Source: Macrothele yani
Lineage: Eukaryota > Arthropoda > Arachnida > Araneae > Macrothelidae
Assembly: GCA_039090855.1 (NCBI GenBank)
Contig: CM077006.1
Location: 45,207,336 to 45,271,335 of the forward strand
Reading direction: 5' to 3'
DNA length: 64,000 nucleotides
Below the pieces are notes generated by a model that was not told the DNA's origin, searched no databases, and saw only the letters and a program-made list of their open reading frames with translations. The translations under genes were made by a program, and so were the position numbers. Position 1 is the stretch's first letter. Every line of letters starts with the position of its first letter. Shown here one piece after another: positions 22,371 through 34,199 of this stretch.

Positions 22371-23261
22371 TACAAAAGACGTGCTAAAAAAGCCAAGTTG
22401 TGATTGTCAGGACAGGTCATATATTTAGAAAATTACCAAAATGCATCAACAACAGAAAAACAATGCAAACGAAGGTAGAGGTCCATGAACAGTTGAAAAG
22501 AAGGGTTTTTTCCCCTGACATACGAGAATTTTGGCAGAAAATATGAGTTAATGAAGGTGGTATTATTTCTCCTTGTGGGTGATCAAATGCTGTGGGAAGC
22601 TCAGTGTCACACACATCATGAAATCACAGGTCTAACTGTGATAATGCCGAAGAAACTTGTGATTTTTACTCATTATTCATTTGAAAGTAACACAAAGACA
22701 CTTAAAAACGATGTGTTTTTTAATAAGATCGTTTGTTTTTTTTCTCTTTCTTTGGACTGCTGGTCATCCTGTGAATAGCAACTTTTCTGTAGGAAATTAT
22801 GGTTTGGCATGAACATTGCAAGCTCAGATTATACAGAAAGTTTTTTTATTTTTTTTTTCTGAATTTCATGGTCTGAGGATTATGTGCCACTGCAAATTAA
22901 ATAAAGAAACCCCTCCCTCTGAATTTTTTGGTCTGCATATTATGCAAAGAAAAATATGCCACATAATTGCAAATCACTGTTGAAGTGGCAACATCTGCAT
23001 GAAAAGTAAAACTTGCAGTTGATGTAGTTGTGACATTTAAATGACCATGATCATATTTTTCACAAATGAAAGTACACTAAGATTTCATTGGCTTTCATAA
23101 GCATCTTATGAAATTACACATTTTCTGCTGAGTTGCATATCAAAATGAAAAATATCTTGTACTTGTCCTTTTTTTGACTATGTCTTTCATTTATGCTGTG
23201 TAAGTGAAGCATCCAGATCTAATTTTTTAGATCATGTAATAACCACACTTTTTCATTCCAG
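22371..23261. other. Intron stretch before exon 4, nothing recognised
   Basis: AT-rich, with a T-run at 22850. A short open frame at 22551-22778 has no recognisable domain. Confidence 0.4.
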
Positions 23262-23561
23262 GTTTTGACCCTAGCCAGTCGAGAGCGTATTGCTCTAACC
23301 TCATCAGTGCGCCTCATCTTTGAGATCAGTTCACTTCAGTATGCAACTCCCGCTACAGTATCTCGTGCTGGTGTGTTGTTTCTGAACCCTAGTGACCTTA
23401 GCTGGAATCCTTATGTTGTTAGCTGGATTGACAAGAGGCAGGTCCAGTCAGAGAAAGCCAACCTTATAATCTTGTTCGACAAATATATTCCATCGTGTCT
23501 TGATGCTGTGAAACGGAGATTCAAAACAATTATCCCTCTTCCAGACATTAATTACATACAG
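23262..23561 (+). CDS. DNAH9/11/17-like: Dynein heavy chain exon 4 (AAA2 C-terminal part)
   Basis: One hundred codons, [20 protein letters not shown] through PLPDINYIQ. The segment holds [21 protein letters not shown], the AAA2 sensor/arginine region found in axonemal heavy chains, then [20 protein letters not shown] and the helical stretch with [12 protein letters not shown]. Both borders are phase 0, with CCAG before and GGTTAG after. The wording [10 protein letters not shown] and the SWI(D)KR...SEKANL spacing fit the DNAH9/11/17 group better than the DNAH5/8 group, judged from remembered family patterns. No stop or frame change was seen. Confidence 0.94.
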
Positions 23562-23823
23562 GTTAGTTGATGTGAGATTGAATTAATTTGTATTCAGATT
23601 AAAATGACTCCCACAAATTTGTTATGAGTCCTGCTTAGTGATACTTTGTTGTTGTTTTTCATTACAACACTACAAATAGAACAACAACAATTTGCTATTG
23701 TTGTTTTTATTTGTAATGTTGTTTTTCATTTCTTGCATTTATTGAAGTGATGTTATATTTCTATCTATATTTGTATACAAAGGAGCTGCAATGTATTGTT
23801 TGAGTCATTTTGAGCATATAGAA

Positions 23824-26212
23824 CAGTGGTTCCCAAACTTTTGAGTTGGCGGCACCCTTGTTACTTCTGAAAGATTTCTGCACCCCCCTTCCCCCTTCCC
23901 GAATTTTTTTAAGTATAAGAAGAAACAAAGAATGCTTACCTTCAATGGGAGACATGAGACTGATGACTGCGGCAAATTTTTTCAATATCTGGACACGTTT
24001 TTGGCAAACATACTCTCCTTCCATTCTTGACTGATTTCAGTTGAATCCTTTTTTTGGTTTTTATATTCATCAAAGTAGAAAAACCCATCTCACATAGATA
24101 TGTCATTGAGAACTGAAGAAGTACTCAAAGTGATTTGTTGCCAGTAGTAGGATATTCTCTGCTGACGCTAATCCAGAATGAATCCAATGAAGACTCTGAA
24201 TGCTTTAATTTGAGTGTGCGATCACAGCGAATATCAGTCAGTTCTTCCTGCTCTGCCAAGCTTAATTGTGTTTCTTCTGAAAAAGATGCAATGAATGGGT
24301 TTCTGATCCAGTCATAGATGGCAAGTGGTTGATCAGGGAAGTAATGTTGAAGTCTTTCTTCTAAGGCAGACAAATGGGTGTATATTAATTGGCGTAAATG
24401 TTTTTTTGTTTGTCAGCAATGCCTTGAAAAACATATCAATGTTGTCTTGATTAGCTTTTCTTTTACATACTTGTATTTTACTTTGCAAGGCAGCAATTTT
24501 ATCTGAAGAAGTTAAGATATTTTCATTTTTTCCTTGCATGCTTGCATTAACTTTATTTAAGTGCTCGAAAATATTGGTTAAATATGCAAGTTTCGCGCAC
24601 CAGAAGTCATCTTGCAATAGCGAACTAAATTTTGGTTTCTTTTCAAGTTCGAAAAAAGCTAACATCTCTTGCCTCAATTTGTAAACTCGAGTTAGTACAT
24701 GTCCCTTTGACAACCATCTAACTTCATGTAATCAGATCCAGTGTCTTCGCAAAGTCTTGCAAATAAACATGATTTGAGCGGTCTGCTTTTAATATAATTC
24801 ACATTTCGATGATGTTGAGCAAAACTGCTTTAAGTTCTTCCTCTATGGTTTTTGATACTAATGCTTCTCGACGTAGAAAACAGTGAGTTGACATGATGAG
24901 GTTATTTTCTTTTTTTGCAAGGGAGACAAAACCTTTCAAACTACCAAGCATTGAGGGCATGGCATCGGTGCATACACCTACACATGACTGCCAGGACAGA
25001 CCAACGGACAGCAAATAGTTGTTTACAACGTCAAAAATGTCTTTACCTGTTGTGATCTGTTCAAGTTCTTTGCAACACAAAACTTCTTCCTCAGTGGCTT
25101 AAATTGCATATAACGGATGAAGGCAAGCAAATGCACTTTTTCTCCAATATCAGTCGACTCGTCGACCTGGAGTGAAAAAAGAGATTCATTTATTTTTTAG
25201 GGCAACGTTCTTCTCTATATTTTAAGACATATCTTTTATACGGCAACTTATGGTGTTATTTGACAATGGAACTTTTTTTATCTCTTCTTCTGTGTCTGCC
25301 CCTAACATTGTTTTAACAATTGCAACACAAGATGGAAGAATTAATTCTTCCCCAATTGTATGGGGTTTCGTATTTTTCGCAATAAGTTCGGCCACTAAGT
25401 AACTGGATAACTGAGCTCGAATAGAAACTGTAAATTTCCGCCAAAATTTCTTACCTATTTTTTCTGTCAAAGCAATCAATCTTTTGAAATACCCTGACGT
25501 TTTCTTCGAAAGATGGCCGTGCTTTGAAGTAAGATGTCGCTTCAATTTGCTTGGAACCATGACATCATTTGACAAAGTTTCTCCACACACAATGCCCTTC
25601 GGATTAGGAAAATCTTCTTCTCCACACCAGGTAAATCCAAATTGTAGGTAGCTCTCCTGATAGAGGCGAGTTTTCATACATTTCCTCAACTTCTTATAAT
25701 CGTTTTCAGGATTGTTAGTGCTTAATTTTGAAGTACTACTGGCTAGGTTCGTGTCAGGAGAATTCACATTTTTTTCACTATCTGAACTTTTTTTTCTAAT
25801 TAAAGGTTTCTCCATATTTAGACTACCCAAAACTAATATAAAACTATCAGCAACCTACACTTCAAAGAGAGAATTAAAAATACGTCTATTATCTCCGGTA
25901 GTGAAAAGAGAAATGTTGCCAGTACGGCACCTCGGAAGTGACAAAAGACCACCCAAAAAGCTGCCACACAGCTGGAATGCCAACAGCCCATTAACAAAAA
26001 CGCAGCATCGGCGGCATCTGTTGAAAAGAGGGGGAGATGATGGGGTGGGAGGAAGGATGGGGAGGGTAGAGTTTGATTGCTCGTTAGTTAGTGCAACTGG
26101 CGGCATCCTGACGGCACCCTTGGGATATCCTCGCGGCACCCTTGGAATATCCTCGCGGCATCCTGGCAGCACCCTTGGGATATTATCGTGGCATCCGCTT
26201 TGGGAACCACTG
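23824..26212 (-). mobile_element. hAT transposon with 8-bp target duplication (decayed)
   Basis: Ends CAGTGGTTCCCAAACTTTT (left) and CAGTGGTTCCCAAAGCGG (right, reversed) are classic hAT termini. The flanks ATATAGAA (23816-23823) and ATCTAGAA (26213-26220) agree at seven of eight bases. Minus-strand pieces encode a BED-finger transposase. At 25830-25222 a KLKRHLTSKH finger end is seen, but the first expected cysteine is glycine (GIVCGE). At 25080-24799 CTDAMPSMLGSLKGF fits the RNase H-like core; at 24713-24333 come the inserted helical parts; at 24373-24125 a C-terminal piece. The pieces are in separate frames. Three 'ggcacccttgggatatcctc'-like subterminal repeats sit at 26105-26195. Confidence 0.92.
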
Positions 26213-26220
26213 ATCTAGAA

Positions 26221-26357
26221 CAACAATTGCATTTTATTTTGTTTTTATTTTTTCTACTTCATTTTATTTTTATTTTTCCATTTTATTTTATTTTGTTTTT
26301 ACTTTTCTGTTTTATTTTATTTTTTTATTTCACTATTTTATATATTTATTTTTCTAT
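26221..26357. repeat. TTTTA-rich low-complexity tract
   Basis: Degenerate 'ttttattttatttt' runs for about 130 bases. It follows the hAT target duplication directly. Confidence 0.85.
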
Positions 26358-27118
26358 CTATATCTTAATTCTATAAGGTTTTTTACTCTGAGTCTTATTT
26401 TGAGAGAATGGCTGAACATAAAGATATGGTTGAGGTATCAAAATAAAGGTCTTACCATGTAGATGTGCCAGTCAAAGAGAAAACTGAGATTGGGGCAATG
26501 GTTCAGGCATTGTGGGGTGGCAAATTTCCCATGTAAAGTCTATGGGAGAAGCATGCGGTTGACATTCGATCGCCTGCGGTTGACTCACACGCTGTTATAG
26601 GCGGAAGCATGAAGGGACCGAAATAGTCCAGAGTCCGAAGTCTTCTCTTTTCTGAGCGAATCATTGCACAAAGCAATGCCAGCAGGCATTCGTATCAAAG
26701 TTCTTCTCATCCGAACAGCGAACACTCTCGAAGACCTGATTGCGTTATGCTGTTTGACTGTGTGATGTTTATATACAATTTAATATTCATTCGATCCAGT
26801 TTATTCACGTAGGTAAGGCATTTCCCATTATGTAAAGATGTAAATAGTAATTCCATTGACCATTGTTAGTGAAAATATTTAGAATGTACATATTGAGTTG
26901 CGCCATCTATATCTTCATTCTATAAAGTTTTTTACCGTGAGACCTAATTTGAGAGAATGGCTGAACGCAAAAATATGATTCAGGTATCAAAATAAAGGTC
27001 TACCCTGTCGATGTGTTAGTCGAAGAGAAAACTGCGATTGGGGCAATGGTTTGGTCATGGCGTGATGGCAAAGTTCCCATGTAAAGTCTATGGGAGAAGC
27101 GTACGGTCCTGATCTATA
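26358..27118. repeat. Pair of about 215-bp direct repeats, 550 bp apart
   Basis: Bases 26358-26575 and 26908-27118 share a run of blocks including 'gagagaatggctgaac', 'tatcaaaataaaggtct', 'gattggggcaatggtt' and 'cccatgtaaagtctatggga'. The 330 bases between them are unrelated to either. They might be terminal repeats of a short element or two copies of an unknown repeat; no coding frame lies between. The stretch 27119-27490 holds nothing I recognise. Confidence 0.75.
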
Positions 27119-27490
27119 TCAGGCGCTCAGTTCAGTTTCAGACTTGGTGTGTGCATGGTGTTCTATGATCAGTCCTAGAGTAAGTAAATATTTTATCCCT
27201 TAACAGAATGTCTCTACCGCAGAAAAGAACAAACAAAAAACAAACGTAAGAGCTTTACTGGAATGCGTGAGCGATCAATGGGTCACAACTATATGTCTCA
27301 GACAATAGAGAATGAAGAGTATTCACAACACGAATCTCATTCCAACAACATTTACAAACACAATTGTGACTGAAGATGAGAGTGAAAGAGTGTGCTATCC
27401 AGTTGAATTTTTGCACACGATTGAGATGAGTAGAATTCTGCCTCACATTTTACGACTGAAAAAGGGTGCAGTCATAATACTAATCACGAA

Positions 27491-27714
27491 CCTGGTGGCG
27501 CAGTGGTTTAAGTGCTGGCTTATGATGATTCGTTAGTGAAGGGTCTGGGTTCGAATCCTGATGAGACATGGATGTTGTGTTTGTCTTACAGCACTGGCTC
27601 TGCCTCTTCCCTGAAACCAGTGACTCTAAATTAGGGACGGACGACTGCTTAGAGCCCATTGAGTTGCTCACGGTGGTCGTTAAACCTTCAGTCAAAAAAA
27701 AAAAAAAAAAAAAA
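27491..27714 (+). repeat. tRNA-derived SINE family B
   Basis: The A-box-like TGGCGCAGTGG and B-box-like GGTTCGAATCC lie 40-50 bases apart at the head, as in RNA polymerase III promoters. The body includes 'ttagggacggacgactgc' and the copy ends in an A-run. The same family is at about 30920, 31316 and (reversed) 55505. Confidence 0.88.
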
Positions 27715-27989
27715 ATCACTAACCTGGACTGTTGTCTTTAATGAAGTGGTTGAATGAATTTGTCAATCAAATAAAGTTTACATTTGTTGTTTCATATGAG
27801 TTTATTTTTCACATAATTGTCTTTCCTTATTCCAAATTTCTGCTTTGGAAATATATAGTACCAGGTGAAAGCCCATCAATAATGACAGGGGAAAATAAGA
27901 TATATAGAGTAATGTTTTAGAAACCAGGCATTCTTTTTTTTTTGTGATGTAAGCAACAAGTAAAATTCACTAGAAAAATTTCTTATCAC

Positions 27990-28580
27990 AAAGGTTTATT
28001 TGAGTCTTTAAAGAGAATCAGTAAGAAATACAATATTAGGCTAGCTCCAAGTTTAGAGAACAAAGTTAAAAAATTTTTCCCTAAAATAGTTCAAAGAGAA
28101 GAAGATATTTTAAAAATGCAAGGAGTAGTTTATGAAGTAAATTGTAGTTGTGGACTATCTTACATAGGTGAAACAGGTCGCAGACTAGAAACTCATATAG
28201 CTGAGCATAAAGCAGCTATAAAAAATTGCTCCAACAAGACTGGATTAGATAGGCATGTTAGAGAAACGGGGCACAGCATGGATTGGAATTCCCTTAAAGT
28301 AATTAGTTTCCAAAGCAATTTCCAAAAAGAAAACTGAAAGAAGGAATAGAGATTGAGAAAAATCAAAATTCCATCATCAATGACTGCAAAGGATTTTCCC
28401 TGCCTAACATCTGGCAGGATTTGTTGAAAAATAACCTAAACAGTCAAGGTTAACCGTAACCGTCAAGGTAAACCGTAACCGTGATAGTGACAAGTAAAAA
28501 GTGACAACAACAAGACAGCCTGAAGAAGGAGAAGAGTTTTCTCCGAAAATTTGCTATTAATGAAAAAATTTCCTAGTAAA
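27990..28580 (+). mobile_element. Penelope-like element remnant (GIY-YIG end and 3' tail)
   Basis: The plus-strand frame from about 27990 reads GLFESLKRISKKYNIRL and continues to 28116 with MQGVVYEVNCSCGLSYIGET, then GRRLETHIAEHKAAIK. VYEVNC...YIGETGR is the GIY-YIG endonuclease of Penelope-like retroelements. The frame breaks at about 28318; another frame carries on with KLKEGIEIEKN and NIWQDLLKNNL to 28452. The reverse-transcriptase part is absent. The 3' tail contains the stem-loop motif at 28520-28548. The rest up to exon 5 is AT-rich with a TG run near 28733. Confidence 0.88.
28520..28548 (+). other. CUGAAGA-N-stem-GAAA motif in a Penelope-like 3' tail
   Basis: CTGAAGA, one A, then GGAGAA paired with TTCTCC across a five-base loop, then GAAA. 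The same plan recurs at 39654, 49679 and 56049. It resembles half of a hammerhead ribozyme core but has an A at the usual second U and one additional base before the stem. Confidence 0.6.
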
Positions 28581-28870
28581 ATTCCCATAAAAGTTGCTTT
28601 AGATTATTAATTCAATTAAACTAGGAAGCCATTTCTCAACATGAGCTTTATTCAAAGTGATTATATTGCTTGTGATATTCAAATATTCAAATGCTGTGTG
28701 TATATTTCTGCATGTGTGCACGTGCGCATGTGTGTGTGTGTGTGTAAAATCATTGGAATAGGTTTCACTCACAGAATTTTAAAAATAAGTACAGTGGCCA
28801 GTGTATGTTTTTACTAATTAATTTGCTTTGGAATACAATATTTCTCATAATCATGTTCTATTTCTTTCAG

Positions 28871-29170
28871 ACACTTTGCTGTTTATTGGACTGTCTTCTT
28901 ACTCCCAGTAATGCTCCTCCAGACTCCCCAAAAGAGTTGTATGAACTGTACTTTGTCTTTGCCTGTGTCTGGGCATTTGGAGGGACATTAGCTCAAGACC
29001 AAGTAACAGATCAGCGGTCTGAATTCTCCAGATGGTTTGTAAATGAATACAAATCTATAAAATTTCCAAACACTGGAAATGTATTTGATTTTTATATCGA
29101 AAACAAGAAGCTTGTATCATGGTCCAGGAAAATACCTAACTTCCAGCCCCAACCTGATGAACCGCTGCAT
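28871..29170 (+). CDS. DNAH9/11/17-like: Dynein heavy chain exon 5 (AAA2-AAA3 connection)
   Basis: One hundred codons from [20 protein letters not shown] to [12 protein letters not shown]. The central [18 protein letters not shown] is the conserved helix between AAA2 and AAA3 in axonemal heavy chains, followed by the [16 protein letters not shown] segment. The acceptor TTTCTTTCAG and donor GTAAGG are strong. Both phases are 0. The exon lies about 0.4 kb downstream of a Penelope-like remnant and keeps an intact frame. Confidence 0.94.
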
Positions 29171-29399
29171 GTAAGGATACTTTTAATTATTCTTTTATCT
29201 ATTGAAACTAAAATTGCAGACTAGTTATACATGATAAAGCAATAAAAAGTCATGCAAATCAAACTAAGGATTCTGCCAGCTCAGATTTATAAGTGATTGG
29301 AATTTCACCACTAATGGCCACTAAAAGGAAGGCTGAGAATTTGGATAGAGAAAACAATCGGTGAGCATATTGCCTCTTATATTAGAAGATATTCTTTTC

Positions 29400-30700
29400 A
29401 TTCTGAGTACATGTGCATTCTCATTTCCTGATGGAAAGAGCTACTTGCAGCAGCATAATGTGCCATGGCACACGGCTCGGATTGTCACACAGTGGTTCAA
29501 AAGCATGACAGTCACTTCAGAGCACTAAAATGAACCACACAGTCCACAGATCTTACCCAATTTAACACCTGTGAAATGACATTGAGAAAACCATTTGTAA
29601 TAAAGATCCTCCTTCAGCGAACATTGGGCCACTTATGGATGCCATCACATTGGTTTGGCTGAACATACCTGTAGAATGATATCAGAACCTTTTTGAACCC
29701 ATGACACATCAAGTTGAGGCTGTTTTGAAAGTCAAAAGTGGCCCAACACATCATTAGGTAGGTGCTCCTAATAATTTACTACTCTAGTGTATAGTCAACA
29801 GCTTTTATCACCACTGATATCATTCTACAGGTATGTTCAGCCAAGCCAATGTGATGGCATCTATAAGTTGCTGAATGTTTGCTGGAGAAGGATCTTTGTT
29901 ACGAATGACTCTCTCAGTGTCATTTCACAGGAGTTCAATTGGGTCAAGATCTGTGGACTATGGGGACCATTTTAGTGCTTTGAAGTCACTGCCATGCTCT
30001 TGGAACCACTGTAAGACAATCCGAGCCTTGTGGCATCGCACATTATCCTGCTGCAAGTAGCTCTTTCCATCAGGAAATGCCATGCACATGTACAAGTGTG
30101 CCAAGTCCACAATAATTTCAAGATACCTCATGGTATCCAAATATTGTTCCACAGGTATTAAGGAATCCCGAATGGCTGCTATGAAAACAGACCCCAGATC
30201 ATTACACTACCTCCACTAGCTTGTACAGTGAATGCTAGGCAGCTGGGATCCATCGATTCATGCTGCTTGATGCAATATAATGGACAGTCAGTTCGCATAT
30301 ATTAACTGAAAACATTATTCATCAGATAGGCTAACCTTTCTCCAGTTTTCAAGGGTCTAGTTTTGGTGCTCTTGTTCCCACTGCAGATGAGTCTGTTGGT
30401 TTGTAGCAGAGATGTGTGGTCCGTAAAGGGAATGCATGCTGTTATAGTCCATTTGTGCCACAGTACAACTGCCTGTGTATGCTGAAATTACTCTCTTGAT
30501 ACCACTGTTGTATTGTGTGGTTTCTTGATGCAATGGAGCTTGTCTGTTACCTTGTACAATCCTCTCAAGCCACCATCTCCCTCAAACATTGACCAGTTAT
30601 TTCCGCCCTTCTTATTTTGTTGTTTGTGCACTACTCATTGTACACTTTAGATACAGTTGTTCTTGTATAACACAGAAACTTTGCAACTTCTCCAATGCTT
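29400..30700. mobile_element. Tc1-like transposon pieces in inverted orientation
   Basis: Bases 29410-29740 (plus) and 29825-30110 (minus) are inverted copies of the same transposase C-terminal region. The minus copy reads MEQYLDTMRYLEIIVDLAHL near 30152, then DGKSYLQQDNVRCHKARIVL, WFQEHGSDFKALKWSP and DLNPIE, the third-acid region of DD34E Tc1 enzymes. The plus copy is more decayed ('gaaagagctacttgcagcag'). Minus-strand sequence continues to about 30700. About 80 bases separate the facing copies. Confidence 0.85.
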
Positions 30701-30741
30701 GCACCTGCTGCCTAGTGCCCACTACCAAACCTTTTTCAAAG

Positions 30742-31650
30742 TTGGTTAAATCGTGAGTCTTTCCCATGTTGCTGCTATCTGTGCTTTGTACACGTCTGAA
30801 TCCTGTGTAGTGTGAGCTGTTTATGAAGCCATCTCAATGTCATAGTTATGTACATACTTGCATCTGCTGCCTAGTGCGCACTACCACACCTTTTTAAAAG
30901 TTGCTGAAATCACGAGGCCGCCCCGCCTGGTGGTGCAGTGATCTAAGTGATGGCTTCTGATCATTTGCCTGAAAGGGGTCTGGGTTCTAATCCCGGTGAG
31001 GCATGGATGTTGTGTTTGCCTTATGGCACTGGCTCTCTCCCTTCCCTGGAACCAGTGACCCTAAATTAGGGATGGGCAACTGCTTATAGCACTTTGAGTT
31101 GCTCATGGTGGTCGTTAAACCTCCAATCAAAAAAAATAAAATAAAATCGTGAGTCTTTCCCATGTTGCTGCTATCTACGCTTTGTACACGTCTGAATCCT
31201 GTGCAGTGTGAGCTGTTTATGAAGCCATCTCAATGTCATAGTTATGTACATACTTGCATCTGCTGCCTAATGCGCACTACCACACCTTTTTAAAAGTTGC
31301 TGAAATCGCGAGGCCGCCCCGCCTGGTGGACAGTGATCTAAGTGATGGCTTCTGATCATTTGCCCGAAAGGGGTCTGGGTTCAAATCCCGGTGAGGCATG
31401 GATGATGTGTTTGCCTTATGGCACTGGGTCTCTCCCTTCCCTGGAACCGGTGACCCTAAATTAGGGATGGGCAACTGCTTATAGCGCTTTGAGTTGCTCA
31501 TGGTGGTCGTTAAACCTCCAATAAAAAATAAATAAAATAAAATCGTGAGTCTTTCCCATGTTGCTGCTATCTACGCTTTGTGCACGTCTGAATCCTGTGC
31601 AGTGTGAGCTGTTTATGAAGTCATCTCAATGCCATAGTTATGTACATAAG
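30742..31650 (+). repeat. 396-bp tandem unit, two full copies and a partial third
   Basis: The marker 'tcgtgagtctttcccatg' stands at 30751, 31147 and 31543, a spacing of exactly 396 bases each time. Each unit contains a 170-bp single-copy part ending 'gcactaccacac...gctgaaatc' and a SINE-B copy (about 30915-31140 and 31311-31538) with GGTTCTAATCC or GGTTCAAATCC B boxes. The amplified block starts at the end of the Tc1-like remnant, so insertion preceded amplification. Confidence 0.92.
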
Positions 31651-34199
31651 TTAAGATAGCACTGTCTGATTGCTGTTGGGCATTTCAAATAATTTGATAC
31701 TTCAATGTATAATTACCAAGCAAAATTACTTAAAAATGTTATGTCCCTGGCCCATATCTTATATGAAGTTCTCAACATTTTCTTTTCTTGCTCAAAAAAT
31801 TACCCTGTATAAATTAAAAAAAAAACCATATGATCTTAAAAATTCTGCTATCCATGTTCAGAAGCATTTCTAGACAAACTTTATGATAAAAAATGTGAAA
31901 GCAGTGAGACTAGATGTTGATAAACATTAGACGGTTGGGAATGTATGAAAATAACTAAATATATAAGAGTAAAGAGACAAAGGCATATTGTGTCAAACGA
32001 ATACTAGATTTTTCCCAATCTCTCCTAAATTTACATGTTTTTAACCGACAGTAGGATTTCCGAAAAAGTAAGTTAATGCATTTTTTTCTAGATAATGGGG
32101 AAGAGTAATGAAATGAAATGTCACAGATGAATATAACTGCTAATAATGTATACAAACACCACCCATGCAGAGTGGTGCTACTGTTGATCCACAACTGATT
32201 CTAGTTACAAGATGGAGGCTACTGCGAGAGTGTGCTCAAAAACAGGAATCCAAGAAGTTACCTTTTTTTTTTTCAAACAAAAGAGACTTAATTAAGAGAT
32301 ATTCACCATGAAGTGGCATCTGTGTATGGAGAAGAGGTAATATCAAGGGAGCAGGGATATTTTTTGGTGCAATGAATTCAAAAATGGCTGTGTTGACACC
32401 GGAAATGAGCATTAGGCAAGAAGCCCATGAATGAGCAAAATAGAAGATAATATTTCATGCATTAAGGGCATCGTTCTTGGAAAAGGTGTGTGAAGCTCCA
32501 TGAAATTGTGCAAGAGGTCAACTTGTCAAAGGCACTTCACAGCAGATGAAAAAATTTGTCAGGAGGTGCACTGTTGGTTTATGGGTTTGAGCCTGGACTT
32601 ATTCTGCAGCACAGTTAATAAACTTATGAAACATTGGATCAAGTGTCTCAATAAATCTGTAGATTATGTAGAGAAGTAGCTGATGTTCACTTCTTTCTTC
32701 ATGTGTAATTTCAGCTTCCTCTGATTAAACATTTTGGAGAAAAAAATGGTGTTACCTTACTCTTTGGAAATCCCCTCATATGTAAGATACTAGCTACTAA
32801 AAATGTTCTGGAAAGGTAGAACTTGTGGTCAGTGTAACAGACAAAGGAAAATATTAAGAAGTCCAGCAAATACAAAGGGGGTTTGAATTTCTGTGCCTAA
32901 AGTAATGCTGCTGTATGTCTGAAATATATTTCCAAAGATTTATTCTTCATAAATATCTATGACATTACCTGGAAAACTGGTGATTCCAGGTTTGGATCCA
33001 TTACCAGAGTAGAATGGTGATTAGTGCTATGAGAAGGCATTTGATGTCTTGACCAATTCAGTCTGTTGTTTCGTATTCCTGCACTTCAGTTATTAAGAAA
33101 TAGTTTTTGTTATTGATGCCGTGGTTTACATACTTGGGCAGAAGCTGTCAGACACTGGTTTGATTCCCCCTTCAGGATGATGTAAGTTTGAAATTTTCTG
33201 AGGAGTTGGTTATATATGGTATAAGTTGAATGTAGTATTTCTTAAATCAAAATTAATGTCATTCTTTTTAGGTATAGAAATGCCATATCTTAAAATGTCA
33301 GCATAGAAAACTTGAAAATCATATTGTTTGGAGAAAGAACTGAACCCTTTTTTCCCAATGTACATTTGAGTACCCACTGGAATGAATATTAGATCTTGCC
33401 TTGATTATCATTCCAGGATGTTAAAATTTGTTAAGTTCCCTTATGAGTTTGCCACATAAATGACTTTTAATAATAATATTTCTGTGAATGAAAAAGTGAT
33501 CTTATGTAAATACCACTTGCATTGTAAAGTAAGCAGTAATTCAGTTCTATGTTTCTCCACATGATATGCTTTGCAGAAAAGTAGAAACTATATTCTCATG
33601 ATTATAATGAAAGTACTGACTGCAATTTCTAACCTTAAATAATCAAGTCAGCAATTATATTGCTTAAGATTCATAACCAATATTGTCATGTTAAATGACT
33701 GAAATTGAATTGAATTACTGTATTAATGTACATGTAACTTGGTAAAATATAATTGTTCCTATATTCATGACTGTGCTAACCTTAACTGGCTGAGACACAT
33801 GCCAAAACTTTTTTCTCTTCTCATTTTTTATTGCTATTCCATCTGTACTTAGTCTGGTGGAAAGGATTTCTTCACTAGAAGGGAGAATTTCTTGATCAAA
33901 CGCTCAAGAACAGTAAAAGCTGTTATCTTTGTAGATGAATTTTGTATTAAATGCCTGTATTTTAAAGTGGATGCAGAGATGTTCTGTAGGGAACTAAGCA
34001 ATTTTAAAATCTTCAATTGGAGATGAGTTCAGCTGCTACAATTGTATAGGTTATGCTTGTGCATATTAAGATAAAATCTATTTATTGTTGATTTTCATTT
34101 GCATAATGGTTTCTTGTTTGATTTGCATAATGAAATAAGAAAGATGACACCAAATTCTAGGGTGTAATTAGCATGTCTTTTGAGTCCTACCAGACACAA
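31651..34199. other. Intron stretch; possible mariner and SINE-A remnants
   Basis: Around 32620-32690 the plus strand reads MKHWIKCLNKSVDYVEK followed by a stop, close to the ending of many mariner transposases, with weak resemblance upstream to 32450. Near 33105-33230 'tttgattccccctt' and 'aaattttctgaggagttgg' resemble a decayed SINE-A copy; 32975-33080 may be a reverse one. Everything else to 34199 is anonymous. Confidence 0.4.
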
